Origin: Xanthomonas bonasiae
GTDB taxonomy: Bacteria > Pseudomonadota > Gammaproteobacteria > Xanthomonadales > Xanthomonadaceae
Assembly: GCF_017163705.1 (NCBI RefSeq)
Contig: NZ_JAFIWB010000002.1
Location: forward strand, 186,001-250,000
Reading direction: 5' to 3'
Length of the DNA: 64,000 nt
Below the pieces are notes generated by a model. It ran no database searches. It was not told the origin of the DNA and was given only the letters and a program-made list of their open reading frames with translations. Below, one piece after another: positions 52,634 to 60,691 of the stretch. The translations under genes and the position numbers were made by a program. Position 1 is the stretch's first letter, and every line of letters starts with the position of its first letter.

Positions 52634-53194
52634 TTACTTGACCGATTTGTCGCAGTCGCTGATGTCGCTGGCATCGAGGCTGGCATAGGGCCGGAATGCC
52701 GGCAGCTGCTGCGCCAGCGTGTCCTGCGCCTGGCGCAGCGTCGCCACCTGCGCGCAGATCTTCAGCGCTTCCTGCTTGAGCTTCTCGGCCTGCGCCTCGA
52801 TGTTCTCGCCGACGTGGTCGGTGTTGCCGCTGATGACCCCGGCCAGCGCATCGCCGGCCGCCTTCACCCCGAGCGCGGCGCCTTGCTTGCCGACTTCCAG
52901 GCCCTGCATGCCGACCGCGCCGAGTTGCGCGCGGTAGGACACCAGCAAGGCGTGCTGCTCGGCGCTGACCGCGACCGGCTTGCCGTCGATCAGCAGGTCG
53001 CCGGCACGGGTGATGGTCGCCGGCGGTTGCCCGGACACCTTCAGGGTGATGTCGCCGTTGTCGAAGCTCAGGCTGCGCGCGCTGGGCGTGTTGCTGGTGG
53101 TCCGGTCGGACTGCGGCGTCGAGGGCTGGCAGGCGGCCAGGGCCAATAGCGCGATCAGGGCGACGCCGGCTGGCGCCAGGGAACGATGCTGCAT
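52634..53194 (-). CDS. YggN-like (DUF2884) lipoprotein
   Basis: A 186-residue lipoprotein precursor with signal ending LALAAC. SLSFDNGDITLKVSGQPPAT, AGDLLIDGKPVAVSAEQHAL and a long helix (AEKLKQEALKICAQVATLRQA) follow the DUF2884/YggN order. Two Cys near the C-terminus (KICAQ, SDCDK) could pair. It lies 53 bases upstream of another lipoprotein and 40 bases after the GIN-type gene on the same strand. Role unknown; periplasmic. Confidence 0.8.
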   Translation of the reverse strand: MQHRSLAPAGVALIALLALAACQPSTPQSDRTTSNTPSARSLSFDNGDITLKVSGQPPATITRAGDLLIDGKPVAVSAEQHALLVSYRAQLGAVGMQGLEVGKQGAALGVKAAGDALAGVISGNTDHVGENIEAQAEKLKQEALKICAQVATLRQAQDTLAQQLPAFRPYASLDASDISDCDKSVK

Positions 53195-53234
53195 GGGTGT
53201 GTCCTCGGTCGAAGCGAGAAGGGAAGGCCGCGGC

Positions 53235-54065
53235 TCAGCGCGGCTTGGGCACGTTGACGCTGCCGCGCACGCCGCTGTGGTGGATGTCGCCGCTGCCGAC
53301 CCGCTCCACGGTGAGGTTGCCGCCGACGCCGCTGACTTCCAGGTCGCCGGAGCCGATCGACTGCAGCGCCACGCTGCCAGTCACGTCGCGCAGCTGCGCA
53401 TCGCCGGAGCCGATGCTGCCGATCTGCACCGCGCCGCGCACGCCGTGCACGGTCAGGTCGCCGGAGCCGACGGTGCCGATCTTGACGTCGCCGCCGACCT
53501 GGCTCGCCTTGACGTCGCCCGAACCCAGCGTCGGCAGGCTGAGGCTGCCGATGTCGCGCAGCTCGATGTCGCCCGATCCCACCGTGGCGCTGACCGCGCC
53601 GCGCACGCCGTGCGCATGCAGGTCGCCGGAGCCGACCGTGGCGTCGAGCGAGGCCACGCCGCCGATGTCGGCATCGCCGGAGCCCAGCCGCAACTGCACC
53701 GGCAGCGAACTCGGCACGCTGCCGGCCAGGTCCAGGTAGGCATAGCGGGTGCCCGAGCTGATGCCGTGGATCTTGCCGTCGTGCTGCAGGGTCACGATCA
53801 GCGTGTCGCCTTCGCGGCGCTGGCGCACGGTCAATTCCTTCAGCATGTCCGCATCGGAGGCGCAGGCGCGACCGCGCAGTTCGAACGCGGCGCCGCTGCT
53901 GGCGCCGGTCAGCTTGAGGTTGTTCTGCTGCGCGTCGAAGATCACATTCTTGGCGCCGGCCAGGTCCAGTTTCAGGTTGCGTGGCTCCGAATGCCGGCAT
54001 TCGTCGGCCAGGGCCAGGGCCGGTACCAGCAGCAGCGCGGACAGCAGCAAGGTCTTGCGCATCAT
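53235..54065 (-). CDS. Secreted GIN-type (DUF2807-like) beta-repeat protein
   Basis: A 276-residue precursor with a Sec signal (MMRKTLLLSALLLVPALALA) and no lipobox. Eight GSGD motifs occur at 17-19 residue steps (residues about 125-270), each followed by alternating hydrophobic residues, as in the auto-transporter-like beta-helix of DUF2807 proteins. The start was chosen at the ATG with GGAG 6 bases upstream; an ATG at 54077 would add four residues. It lies 52 bases after the ABC permease, in the YtrA-type operon. Molecular role unknown. Confidence 0.82.
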   Translation of the reverse strand: MMRKTLLLSALLLVPALALADECRHSEPRNLKLDLAGAKNVIFDAQQNNLKLTGASSGAAFELRGRACASDADMLKELTVRQRREGDTLIVTLQHDGKIHGISSGTRYAYLDLAGSVPSSLPVQLRLGSGDADIGGVASLDATVGSGDLHAHGVRGAVSATVGSGDIELRDIGSLSLPTLGSGDVKASQVGGDVKIGTVGSGDLTVHGVRGAVQIGSIGSGDAQLRDVTGSVALQSIGSGDLEVSGVGGNLTVERVGSGDIHHSGVRGSVNVPKPR

Positions 54066-54117
54066 CGTGAACTCCATATGCAAAGAGGGAATCGGGAAAG
54101 AGAAAGAGCGGTGCGGA

Positions 54118-55098
54118 TCAGGCTTCGTCGCGCCAGCGGCGCAGGTAGATCGCCGCGACGATGAAGGCCACGCCGACCGCCGCGCCGATCCAGATGTCGG
54201 CGCTCTGGAAGATGCGCCAGGCATCGCTGAGCTGGATCGCGTTGGCCAGGTCCTGCGCGCCGTCGATCTGCGCCGGCGGCGCGCTCTCGCTCAGCACCGG
54301 CAGCCAGGTGCCCGGCAGCACGCTCAGCAGGCCGCGGTAGACCACCGTGTACCAGATGGCGTTGTGGTTCACGTGCAGCATCGGCAGGATGCCCATCATG
54401 CTCGCCATCACGCAGCCCAGGACCGGGATCAGCACCGCCCACAGGAACGGCTTGGTACGCGCCCAGGCCGAGCACAGCATCAGCCAGCCGATGGTCGGCA
54501 GCGACCACATCACGTAGATCGGCAGGTTCGACAGCACGCCGCCGATGATGCGCAGCGGATGGGAGTGGGTGAAGACGGCGCCGCTCTGTTGCACGCCGTT
54601 GACCGACAGGGTCAATGCGGTGATCACCCACAGCGCGATGCCGATCAGCAAGCCGATGCCGATCGCCACGATCGGCGCCAGCAGCAGCGCCCAGGCGGCC
54701 TTGGACAGCACCGTGTTCAAGTCCGACAGCGGCAGCGACTTCCAGAACAGCACGCTGCGGTCGCGGCGGTCGTCGTACAGCGAACCCAGCGCGTAGAAGA
54801 ACACCACGAAGCCCAGCACGATGCAGGCCAGCAACACGCCGGCCAGCATGGTGCCGTCGCCCACGGCGCCGATGATCTCGTTGACCTTTTGCGGGCCGCC
54901 GTCCCAGTTGATGCTGTTGGTATCGTTGCCGCGGCCGGCCACGGTGCCGATCAGCGCGAGCACCGCGTACAGCACGGTGATCACGCTGCCGGCGATGACC
55001 GGCGCCCACAGGAAACCGCCGCGGTTTTCCCAGTATTCGCGCTTCAGCAGCCACTTGAAGGTGGTCAGGGCAGAGATGGACTTTGCGGGTGCGTTCAT
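54118..55098 (-). CDS. ABC transporter permease (ABC-2 type)
   Basis: Integral membrane partner of the adjacent ATPase. The 326-residue protein has about six hydrophobic segments: one after the N-terminal amphipathic stretch (WAPVIAGSVITVLYAVLALIG), one near LLACIVLGFVVFFYALGSLY, a cluster in the middle and a last one at IGAAVGVAFIVAAIYLRRW. A large loop rich in Asn/Gly (GNDTNSINWDGGPQ) lies between helices 1 and 2. The phrase YDDRRDRSVLFWKSLPLSD is typical of ABC-2 permeases. It overlaps the ATPase stop (ATGA), so the two are coupled. Confidence 0.85.
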   Translation of the reverse strand: MNAPAKSISALTTFKWLLKREYWENRGGFLWAPVIAGSVITVLYAVLALIGTVAGRGNDTNSINWDGGPQKVNEIIGAVGDGTMLAGVLLACIVLGFVVFFYALGSLYDDRRDRSVLFWKSLPLSDLNTVLSKAAWALLLAPIVAIGIGLLIGIALWVITALTLSVNGVQQSGAVFTHSHPLRIIGGVLSNLPIYVMWSLPTIGWLMLCSAWARTKPFLWAVLIPVLGCVMASMMGILPMLHVNHNAIWYTVVYRGLLSVLPGTWLPVLSESAPPAQIDGAQDLANAIQLSDAWRIFQSADIWIGAAVGVAFIVAAIYLRRWRDEA

Positions 55099-55976
55099 GC
55101 GTAGGTCCCCTTCATGATGGCGACGAACAGGTCGGCTAGGCCGGGAGTGCGGGTTTCGCCGAGCGCGGCCAGCTGCGCCTGCGGCACGCCGTCGTACAGG
55201 AACACGGTCTTGCCGAACGGCAGGCCGCGCTCGTCGATCGGCTGCAGCGCGCGCGCCGCGTCGATGCGCTCGGCCGGCACCAGCAACTCGGTGTAGCGCG
55301 TGGCCATGTGCTCCATGTCGGCGCTGAGCACGATGCGGCCGTCGCGGATGAACAGCACGTCGGTGAGGATGTGCTCGATCTCTTCGACCTGGTGGGTGGT
55401 GATGACGATGGTCTTCTGTTCGTCGAAGTAGTCCTCCAGCAGGCGCTGGTAGAACTCCTTGCGGTACAGGATGTCCAGGCCTAGGGTGGGTTCGTCGAGC
55501 ACCAGCAGGCGCGCGTCGATGGCCATCACCAGGGCCAGGTGCAGCTGCACGATCATGCCCTTGGACATCTCGCGCACGCGCAGCTTGGGGGTGAGCTTGG
55601 TGTTGGCCAGGAAACGCTCGCACTTGGCGCGGTCGAAGCGCGGATGCACGCCGGCGACGAAGTCGATCGCCTCGCGCACCCGCATCCAGCGCGGCAGCAC
55701 CGCCACGTCGGCGATGAAGCACACGTCGTTCATCAACTCGTTGCGCTGCTTGCGCGGGTCCATGCCCAGCACGCGCAGTTCGCCCTCCACCGCGGTCAGG
55801 CCGAGCACCGCTTTCAGCGCGGTGGTCTTGCCGGCGCCGTTGGGGCCGATCAGGCCGACGATGCGGCCCGGCGCGATCGCGAAGGAGGCATCGGCCAGCG
55901 CCGGCTTGTGGTTGTAGGTCTTGCGCAGCGAGCGCGCGGAGACGACGGATTCGGATGCGGCGACAGCGGCAGTCAT
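55095..55976 (-). CDS. ABC transporter ATP-binding protein
   Basis: A 293-residue ATPase. Walker A GPNGAGKTT lies near residues 44-52, Walker B LLVLDEPTLGLD near 157-168 and the H-loop in ITTHQVEEIE. The signature region reads MSKGMIVQLHLA, so the canonical LSGGQ is degenerate to SKGM, a common variation in this subfamily. The C-terminal extension of about 70 residues is typical of YtrB-like proteins. It overlaps both the GntR regulator gene upstream and the permease gene downstream by ATGA. Confidence 0.9.
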   Translation of the reverse strand: MTAAVAASESVVSARSLRKTYNHKPALADASFAIAPGRIVGLIGPNGAGKTTALKAVLGLTAVEGELRVLGMDPRKQRNELMNDVCFIADVAVLPRWMRVREAIDFVAGVHPRFDRAKCERFLANTKLTPKLRVREMSKGMIVQLHLALVMAIDARLLVLDEPTLGLDILYRKEFYQRLLEDYFDEQKTIVITTHQVEEIEHILTDVLFIRDGRIVLSADMEHMATRYTELLVPAERIDAARALQPIDERGLPFGKTVFLYDGVPQAQLAALGETRTPGLADLFVAIMKGTYA

Positions 55977-56335
55977 GGTGTTTTCCCCGGTGGCAACAAG
56001 TCTTCCAATGTCAGGCCCAGGCGCTGGATCCGTTCCAGCACCAGTGGCCACTCTTCGTTGAGAAAGCGGTCGCGTTCGCTGCCGCGCAGCTTCTTGGCCG
56101 CTTCCTCGGTCATGAACATGCCCAGCCCGCGGCGCTTCTCGACCAGGGCCTCGTCGGCCAGTTCCTGGTAGGCGCGCGAGACGGTGATCGGGTTGAGCTG
56201 GTATTCGGCGGCGACCTGGCGCACCGAGGGCAGCGCGTCGCCGGGCTTGATGATGCCGTCCAGCATCATCGCGATCACGCGATCCTTCAGCTGGCGGTAG
56301 ATCGGAGCGCCATCGCTCCATTGGATATCGCTCAT
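55973..56335 (-). CDS. GntR-family regulator, YtrA subfamily
   Basis: A short regulator of 120 residues: an N-terminal winged helix (APIYRQLKDRVIAMMLDGII, PGDALPSVRQVAAEYQLNPI, TVSRAYQEL) and only a small C-terminal helical region, the hallmark of YtrA-type GntR proteins, which repress a linked ABC transporter operon. It overlaps the ABC ATPase start and follows the 78-residue gene by two bases. The palindrome over the operon promoter at 56598-56621 is the probable binding site, implying autorepression. Confidence 0.92.
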   Translation of the reverse strand: MSDIQWSDGAPIYRQLKDRVIAMMLDGIIKPGDALPSVRQVAAEYQLNPITVSRAYQELADEALVEKRRGLGMFMTEEAAKKLRGSERDRFLNEEWPLVLERIQRLGLTLEDLLPPGKTP

Positions 56336-56337
56336 GG

Positions 56338-56574
56338 TCAGCTCCGTGGACGCAGGGTGTGCGCGAAGGAGAAATAGGGCATCGACAGCGATGCACGCAT
56401 CCGCCGCACCGGCGCGGGCGCGGCGGGAGGGGCGTGGCTGTCTTCCTGCGGCTCGCTGGCGCCATAATCGGGCGACCGTCCCTGGCTGCCTTGGGCGCCG
56501 ACCCAGCTCACCGAGAACAGGGCGCCGACGATGACCATGGCCGGAAGGCTGCGCTGCATGCGTTGGAGGTTCAT
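56338..56574 (-). CDS. Small exported hypothetical protein (78 aa)
   Basis: A 78-residue protein starting MNLQRMQRSLPAMVIVGALF, a plausible Sec signal, with a possible cleavage after VGA. The remainder is Ser/Pro/Arg-rich (YGASEPQEDSHAPPAAPAP) with no recognisable domain. It starts about 30 bases after the predicted transcription start and ends two bases before the GntR regulator, so it is the first gene of the operon. It could also be a non-functional leader; support is positional. Confidence 0.55.
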   Translation of the reverse strand: MNLQRMQRSLPAMVIVGALFSVSWVGAQGSQGRSPDYGASEPQEDSHAPPAAPAPVRRMRASLSMPYFSFAHTLRPRS

Positions 56575-56597
56575 CGTTGGCCCTGCTCTGGGTGAGT

Positions 56598-56638
56598 GGT
56601 GTTGTATTTAACTATAACACCGTCACACGTCATGTCAA
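56598..56638 (-). promoter_or_regulatory. Sigma-70 promoter overlapped by a 24-base palindrome (YtrA-type operator)
   Basis: On the minus strand a perfect TTGACA (56638-56633) and TATAGT (56616-56611) are separated by 16 bases. The 24 bases at 56598-56621 form an interrupted palindrome with arms GGTGTT and AACACC and an AT-rich centre, symmetrical at 20 of 24 positions. It covers the -10 box, a typical position for repression. Confidence 0.72.
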
Positions 56639-56704
56639 CACAGCGATCGCCCCAACTCATGGCCTAGTGCCTGCGCGTTTCTTTTTTCCTCTTACGGTGC
56701 CCTG

Positions 56705-57271
56705 ATGAAACTATCCAAGCGTTTGTTTTTCCTCGCGATCCTGGCCGCTGCCGGCACCGTCGGCAGTGCCTGGGCGGCCTCCTTGCTGGACCTGGACTAC
56801 CGTCCGCTGGCCGGCAAGGGCAAGGTGAATCTGAACAAGACCTACGGCGGCAAGGTGCTGCTGGTGGTCAATACCGCCAGCAAGTGCGGCTTCACCCCGC
56901 AGTACGACGGCCTGGAGCAGTTGCAGCAGCGCTACGCCGCGCAGGGTTTCAGCGTGCTCGGTTTCCCGTCCAACGACTTCAAGGGGCAGGAGCCCGGATC
57001 GGAGAAGCAGATCCAGGAATTCTGCACGCTGACCTACGGGGTCAAGTTCCCGATGTTCGAGAAGGTGCATGTGCTCGGCGCCGAGGCGACGCCGCTGTAC
57101 CAGCAACTGACCAAGGCCACCGGCGTGGCGCCGGGCTGGAACTTCCACAAGTATCTGATCGCGCGCGACGGACGCGTGGTCGCGCAGTTCCCCAGCAAGA
57201 TCGCGCCGGACGATCCGTCCTTGCGTGCGGCCATCGAACGCGAACTGAAAGCGCAGCCGGGATCACATTGA
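56705..57271 (+). CDS. Periplasmic glutathione-peroxidase-family protein
   Basis: A 188-residue thioredoxin-fold peroxidase with a Sec signal (MKLSKRLFFLAILAAAGTVG, cleavage near AWA-A). The peroxidatic Cys61 is in NTASKCGFT, followed by the conserved YDGLEQLQQRY, FPSNDFKGQEPGSEKQIQEFC with resolving-type Cys, and the catalytic WNFHKYLI. The catalytic tetrad (Cys, Gln, Trp, Asn) seems complete. Non-selenium members reduce peroxides, usually with thioredoxin rather than glutathione. Divergent from the YtrA-type operon. Confidence 0.92.
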   Translation: MKLSKRLFFLAILAAAGTVGSAWAASLLDLDYRPLAGKGKVNLNKTYGGKVLLVVNTASKCGFTPQYDGLEQLQQRYAAQGFSVLGFPSNDFKGQEPGSEKQIQEFCTLTYGVKFPMFEKVHVLGAEATPLYQQLTKATGVAPGWNFHKYLIARDGRVVAQFPSKIAPDDPSLRAAIERELKAQPGSH

Positions 57272-57358
57272 ATCCGGGTCGATATCGTTGCCGCGCATGC
57301 GACAATGCGGCCTCTGCGCCATGGCGGCGCCTCTAATTCACTTCCAGGAACGTAGCGA

Positions 57359-58306
57359 ATGAAGATGGGAATGCGCGGCGCCGTAGCGTCGCTGTTGATG
57401 GGGATGGCGGTGGTCGCGGGCGCCGCGTCCGCGCAGGCGCCGGCGGCGGCCAAGCCGGCGGCGCTGGGCAGCGAGAAGCAGAAGGTCAGCTACGCGATCG
57501 GCATGGATGTGGCGCGTTCGTTCGAGCCGATCGCCCAGGACATCGACCTGGACGCCATGCAGCGCGCGATCGAGAACGCGTTCAAGGGCGGCAAGCCGCT
57601 GCTGTCCGACGAGCAGGCGCAGGCCACCGACACCGCATTGCGCACGCAGATGGCCGCGCGCGCCGGGCAGCCGATCCCGGGCATGGCGCCGGGCAGCCAG
57701 CCGCCGCCGGTGTCCAAGCAGAACGTGGGCCTGATGCTCGGCGATCGCGCGGTCGGCCCGTCGCTGGCGCGGATCCAGAACGAGATCGATCTGGCCACCT
57801 TGATGGGCGCGGTGCGTACCGTGTTCGCCAAGGGCGACACCGCGATGACCCAGGAGCAGGCGGCCGCGACGCTGCAGGCCTACAGCGCCTCCAAGCAGGC
57901 CGCCGCGTCGACCGAGAATCGCGAGAAGGGCAACGCCTTCCTGGCCCAGAACAAGACCCAGAAGGGCGTGGTCACCACGCCGTCGGGCCTGCAGTACATG
58001 GTGCTGCGCCAGGGCAGCGGCGAACGGCCGATGCCGACCAGCAAAGTGCGGGTGAACTACGAAGGCAAGCTGCTCAATGGCGAGGTGTTCGACAGCTCGT
58101 ACAAGACCGGGCAGCCGGCCGAGTTCTCGCTCAGCCAGGTGGTGCCGGGCTGGAGCGAGGGCGTGGCGTTGATGCCGGTCGGCTCCAAGTACCGTTTCTG
58201 GATTCCGTCGAACCTGGGCTACGGCCCGCAGGGCACGCCGGGCGGCCCGATCGGCCCGGATTCCATGCTCACCTTCGACGTTGAACTGTTGGGCATCCTT
58301 CAATAA
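57359..58306 (+). CDS. FKBP-type peptidyl-prolyl isomerase (Mip/FkpA-like)
   Basis: A 315-residue periplasmic folding catalyst. A signal peptide ends near ASA-Q. The N-terminal dimerisation region is repeated (KVSYAIGMDVARSF...DLDAMQRAIENAF, then NVGLMLGDRAVG...DLATLMGAVRTVF), about twice the length seen in Mip. The C-terminal FKBP domain contains VRVNYEGKLLNGEVFDSSY, VVPGWSEGVALM and GSKYRFWIPSNLGYG. Homologues include virulence-associated Mip proteins. It is 15 bases upstream of ugd and likely co-transcribed with it. Confidence 0.94.
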   Translation: MKMGMRGAVASLLMGMAVVAGAASAQAPAAAKPAALGSEKQKVSYAIGMDVARSFEPIAQDIDLDAMQRAIENAFKGGKPLLSDEQAQATDTALRTQMAARAGQPIPGMAPGSQPPPVSKQNVGLMLGDRAVGPSLARIQNEIDLATLMGAVRTVFAKGDTAMTQEQAAATLQAYSASKQAAASTENREKGNAFLAQNKTQKGVVTTPSGLQYMVLRQGSGERPMPTSKVRVNYEGKLLNGEVFDSSYKTGQPAEFSLSQVVPGWSEGVALMPVGSKYRFWIPSNLGYGPQGTPGGPIGPDSMLTFDVELLGILQ

Positions 58307-58321
58307 CCGAAAGGAGATTAC

Positions 58322-59665
58322 ATGCGCGTAGCGATATTCGGCACCGGCTATGTCGGGCTTGTCACCGGAACCTGTCTGGCCGAGGTAGGCCATCACGTGG
58401 TATGCGTGGACATCGACCAAGCCAAAGTGGATGGGCTCAACAAGGGCGTGGTCCCGATCTACGAGCCTGGCCTCTCGCCGATGGTCAAGGCCAATCACGC
58501 CGCACGGAGGCTGTTCTTCACCACCGATGCGGCCAGCGCCATCGCGCATGGAGATATCGTGTTCATCGCCGTCGGCACGCCGCCGGACGAGGACGGTAGC
58601 GCCGATCTGCAGTACGTGCTGGCGGTGGCCCGCACCATCGGCCAGCACATCCAGGGACCGACCGTGGTGGTCAACAAGTCGACGGTGCCGGTCGGGACCG
58701 CCGACAAGGTGCGCGCGGCGATCGCCGCCGAGCTGGACAAGCGCGGCGAGACGATCGAGTTCGACGTGGTGTCCAATCCGGAATTCCTGAAGGAAGGCGA
58801 CGCGGTCGCCGACTGCATGCGTCCGGACCGGATCGTGATCGGCAGCAGCAAGCCGGGCACCGCCGCGCGCCTGCGCCGCCTGTACGCGCCGTTCAACCGC
58901 AACCACGACCGCATCGTGGAGATGGACGTGCGTTCGGCCGAACTGACCAAGTACGCGGCCAACGCGATGCTGGCGACCAAGATCAGTTTCATGAACGAGA
59001 TCGCCAACATCGCCGAGCGGGTCGGCGCCGACGTGGAGAAGGTGCGCCAGGGCATCGGCTCGGATCCGCGCATCGGCTGGCACTTCATCTACCCGGGCGC
59101 CGGCTACGGCGGCTCGTGCTTCCCCAAGGACGTGCAGGCGCTGGCGCGCACCGCGCAGCAGTACGGCCACGAGGCCAAGCTGCTGGATGCGGTGGAAGCG
59201 GTCAACGAGGCGCAGAAGGGCCATCTGTACGAGTTGATCCAGCGCCACTACGGCGGCGCCAGCGTGGCCGGCAAGACCTTCGCGGTGTGGGGCCTGGCGT
59301 TCAAGCCCAATACCGACGACATGCGCGCCGCGTCCAGCCGCCGCCTGCTGGCGCAGCTGTGGGAGGCCGGGGCGACGGTGCGTGCCTACGATCCGGAGGC
59401 GACCGAGGAAGCCAAGCGCATCTTCGGCGAGCGCGGCGACCTCAGTTTCTGCGAGGACGCCTTCGCGGCGCTGGAAGGCGCCGATGCGCTGGTCGTGGTC
59501 ACCGAGTGGAAGCAGTTCCGCAGCCCGGATTTCACCCGGATGAAGGAACTGCTCGGCGATGCGGTGGTGTTCGACGGCCGCAATCTCTACGATCCGCAGG
59601 AAATCGAGACCTTCGGCCTCGCTTACTATGGCATCGGCCGCGGGCGTTCGATCAGTGAAACATGA
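58322..59665 (+). CDS. ugd: UDP-glucose 6-dehydrogenase
   Basis: Converts UDP-glucose to UDP-glucuronate, a precursor of exopolysaccharides such as xanthan and of lipopolysaccharide. The 447-residue protein has the NAD motif [44 protein letters not shown], the hinge helix, [14 protein letters not shown] with the catalytic Cys, and [14 protein letters not shown]. An AAAGGAGATT ribosome-binding site precedes the ATG. The stop overlaps the start of slyX by 11 bases. Confidence 0.97.
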   Translation: MRVAIFGTGYVGLVTGTCLAEVGHHVVCVDIDQAKVDGLNKGVVPIYEPGLSPMVKANHAARRLFFTTDAASAIAHGDIVFIAVGTPPDEDGSADLQYVLAVARTIGQHIQGPTVVVNKSTVPVGTADKVRAAIAAELDKRGETIEFDVVSNPEFLKEGDAVADCMRPDRIVIGSSKPGTAARLRRLYAPFNRNHDRIVEMDVRSAELTKYAANAMLATKISFMNEIANIAERVGADVEKVRQGIGSDPRIGWHFIYPGAGYGGSCFPKDVQALARTAQQYGHEAKLLDAVEAVNEAQKGHLYELIQRHYGGASVAGKTFAVWGLAFKPNTDDMRAASSRRLLAQLWEAGATVRAYDPEATEEAKRIFGERGDLSFCEDAFAALEGADALVVVTEWKQFRSPDFTRMKELLGDAVVFDGRNLYDPQEIETFGLAYYGIGRGRSISET

Positions 59666-59891
59666 CTTCTCCACCCAGGATCGACTGCTGGAGAACCGGT
59701 TGATCGAGCTGGAGACGCGCCTGTCCTTTCAGGAACAGGCGCTGTCCGAGGTGAGCGATGCGTTGGCCGAGGCGCGTGCCGAAAGCCAACGCAACGCCAC
59801 GCTGCTGCGCCATCTGCTCGAAGACCTGGGCAAGGTGCGCAGCACGCTGTATGCCGATGCCGCCGACGAACCACCCCCTCCGCATTATTGA
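59655..59891 (+). CDS. slyX: SlyX family protein
   Basis: A 78-residue coiled-coil protein starting with GTG inside the end of ugd ([20 protein letters not shown]). [20 protein letters not shown] and the terminal EPPPPHY are hallmarks of SlyX. Function is unestablished; in enterobacteria it lies beside slyD, a FKBP-type isomerase, and here a FKBP isomerase gene is two genes upstream. Confidence 0.92.
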   Translation: MKHDFSTQDRLLENRLIELETRLSFQEQALSEVSDALAEARAESQRNATLLRHLLEDLGKVRSTLYADAADEPPPPHY

Positions 59892-59912
59892 TACCGATCC
59901 AATCCTGCCACG

Positions 59913-60689
59913 ATGAGCGATACCCTCCGCGACCAGCTGCTGGGCCTGGGCTTCAAGCCTGTGCCGAAACCCGAACGCCCAGAGCGCAACGCCACGCCCG
60001 CGCCGCCCTCGCGAGGGCGGCCCGGCCAGCGTCCGGCGCACGGCCACAAGCCGGCCGGCGCGCGTGGCGAACGCCCGCATGCCGCCGGCAAGCCCGATGA
60101 CGCGCGTGCGCATGACGGCACCGGCCGTCCGCGCGGCGACGGCGCCGCGCGCCCGCATGCGGCAGGCGACGGCCGCGGCCGTCCGCAGGGTGCGGGCAGG
60201 CCGCAGGGCGCGCCTGGCCAGCAGCCGGCGCGGCCGCATGCCGCACGGCCGCCGCGCACGCGCGAGGACATCGACCTGGCCAAGGCCTATGCGATCCGTG
60301 CGCAGCGCGAGAAGGACGAGCGCATCGAGGCCGAGCGGCTCAAGCAGGAACAGGCGCGGCTGCGCCGCGAGGCGCGGGCCAGGCTCGACGAACTGCTCAA
60401 GGACCAGGCGCTGAACCACGCCGAGGCCGACATCGCCCGCCATTTCCCCTATGGCGGCAAGATCAAGCGCATCTACGTCACCGCCGAGCAGCTCAAGGCG
60501 CTCAATGCCGGCGAGCTGGGCGTGCTGCAGCAGAACGGCCGCTACCTGCTGGTGACCGCGGCGCTGCTGGATCAGGCCGAGGCGATCTTCCCGGCGTCGG
60601 TGGCGCTGCGGGTCGATCCGAACGCCACGGCCGAAGAGGATCCCTACGCCGATCCGAAGTACCAGATCCCCGACGACCTGGTCTGGTAA
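59913..60689 (+). CDS. DUF2058 family protein
   Basis: A 258-residue cytosolic protein. It starts MSDTLRDQLLGLGFK; residues about 20-115 are a low-complexity Arg/Pro/Gly/Ala/His-rich linker, longer than usual. A conserved helical part (EKDERIEAERLKQEQARLRRE) and HFPYGGKIKRIYVTAEQ plus LLDQAEAIFPASVALRVD match DUF2058 (YaiL). Function unknown. It follows slyX by 21 bases and is followed two bases later by the acyltransferase. Confidence 0.85.
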   Translation: MSDTLRDQLLGLGFKPVPKPERPERNATPAPPSRGRPGQRPAHGHKPAGARGERPHAAGKPDDARAHDGTGRPRGDGAARPHAAGDGRGRPQGAGRPQGAPGQQPARPHAARPPRTREDIDLAKAYAIRAQREKDERIEAERLKQEQARLRREARARLDELLKDQALNHAEADIARHFPYGGKIKRIYVTAEQLKALNAGELGVLQQNGRYLLVTAALLDQAEAIFPASVALRVDPNATAEEDPYADPKYQIPDDLVW

Positions 60690-60691
60690 GC

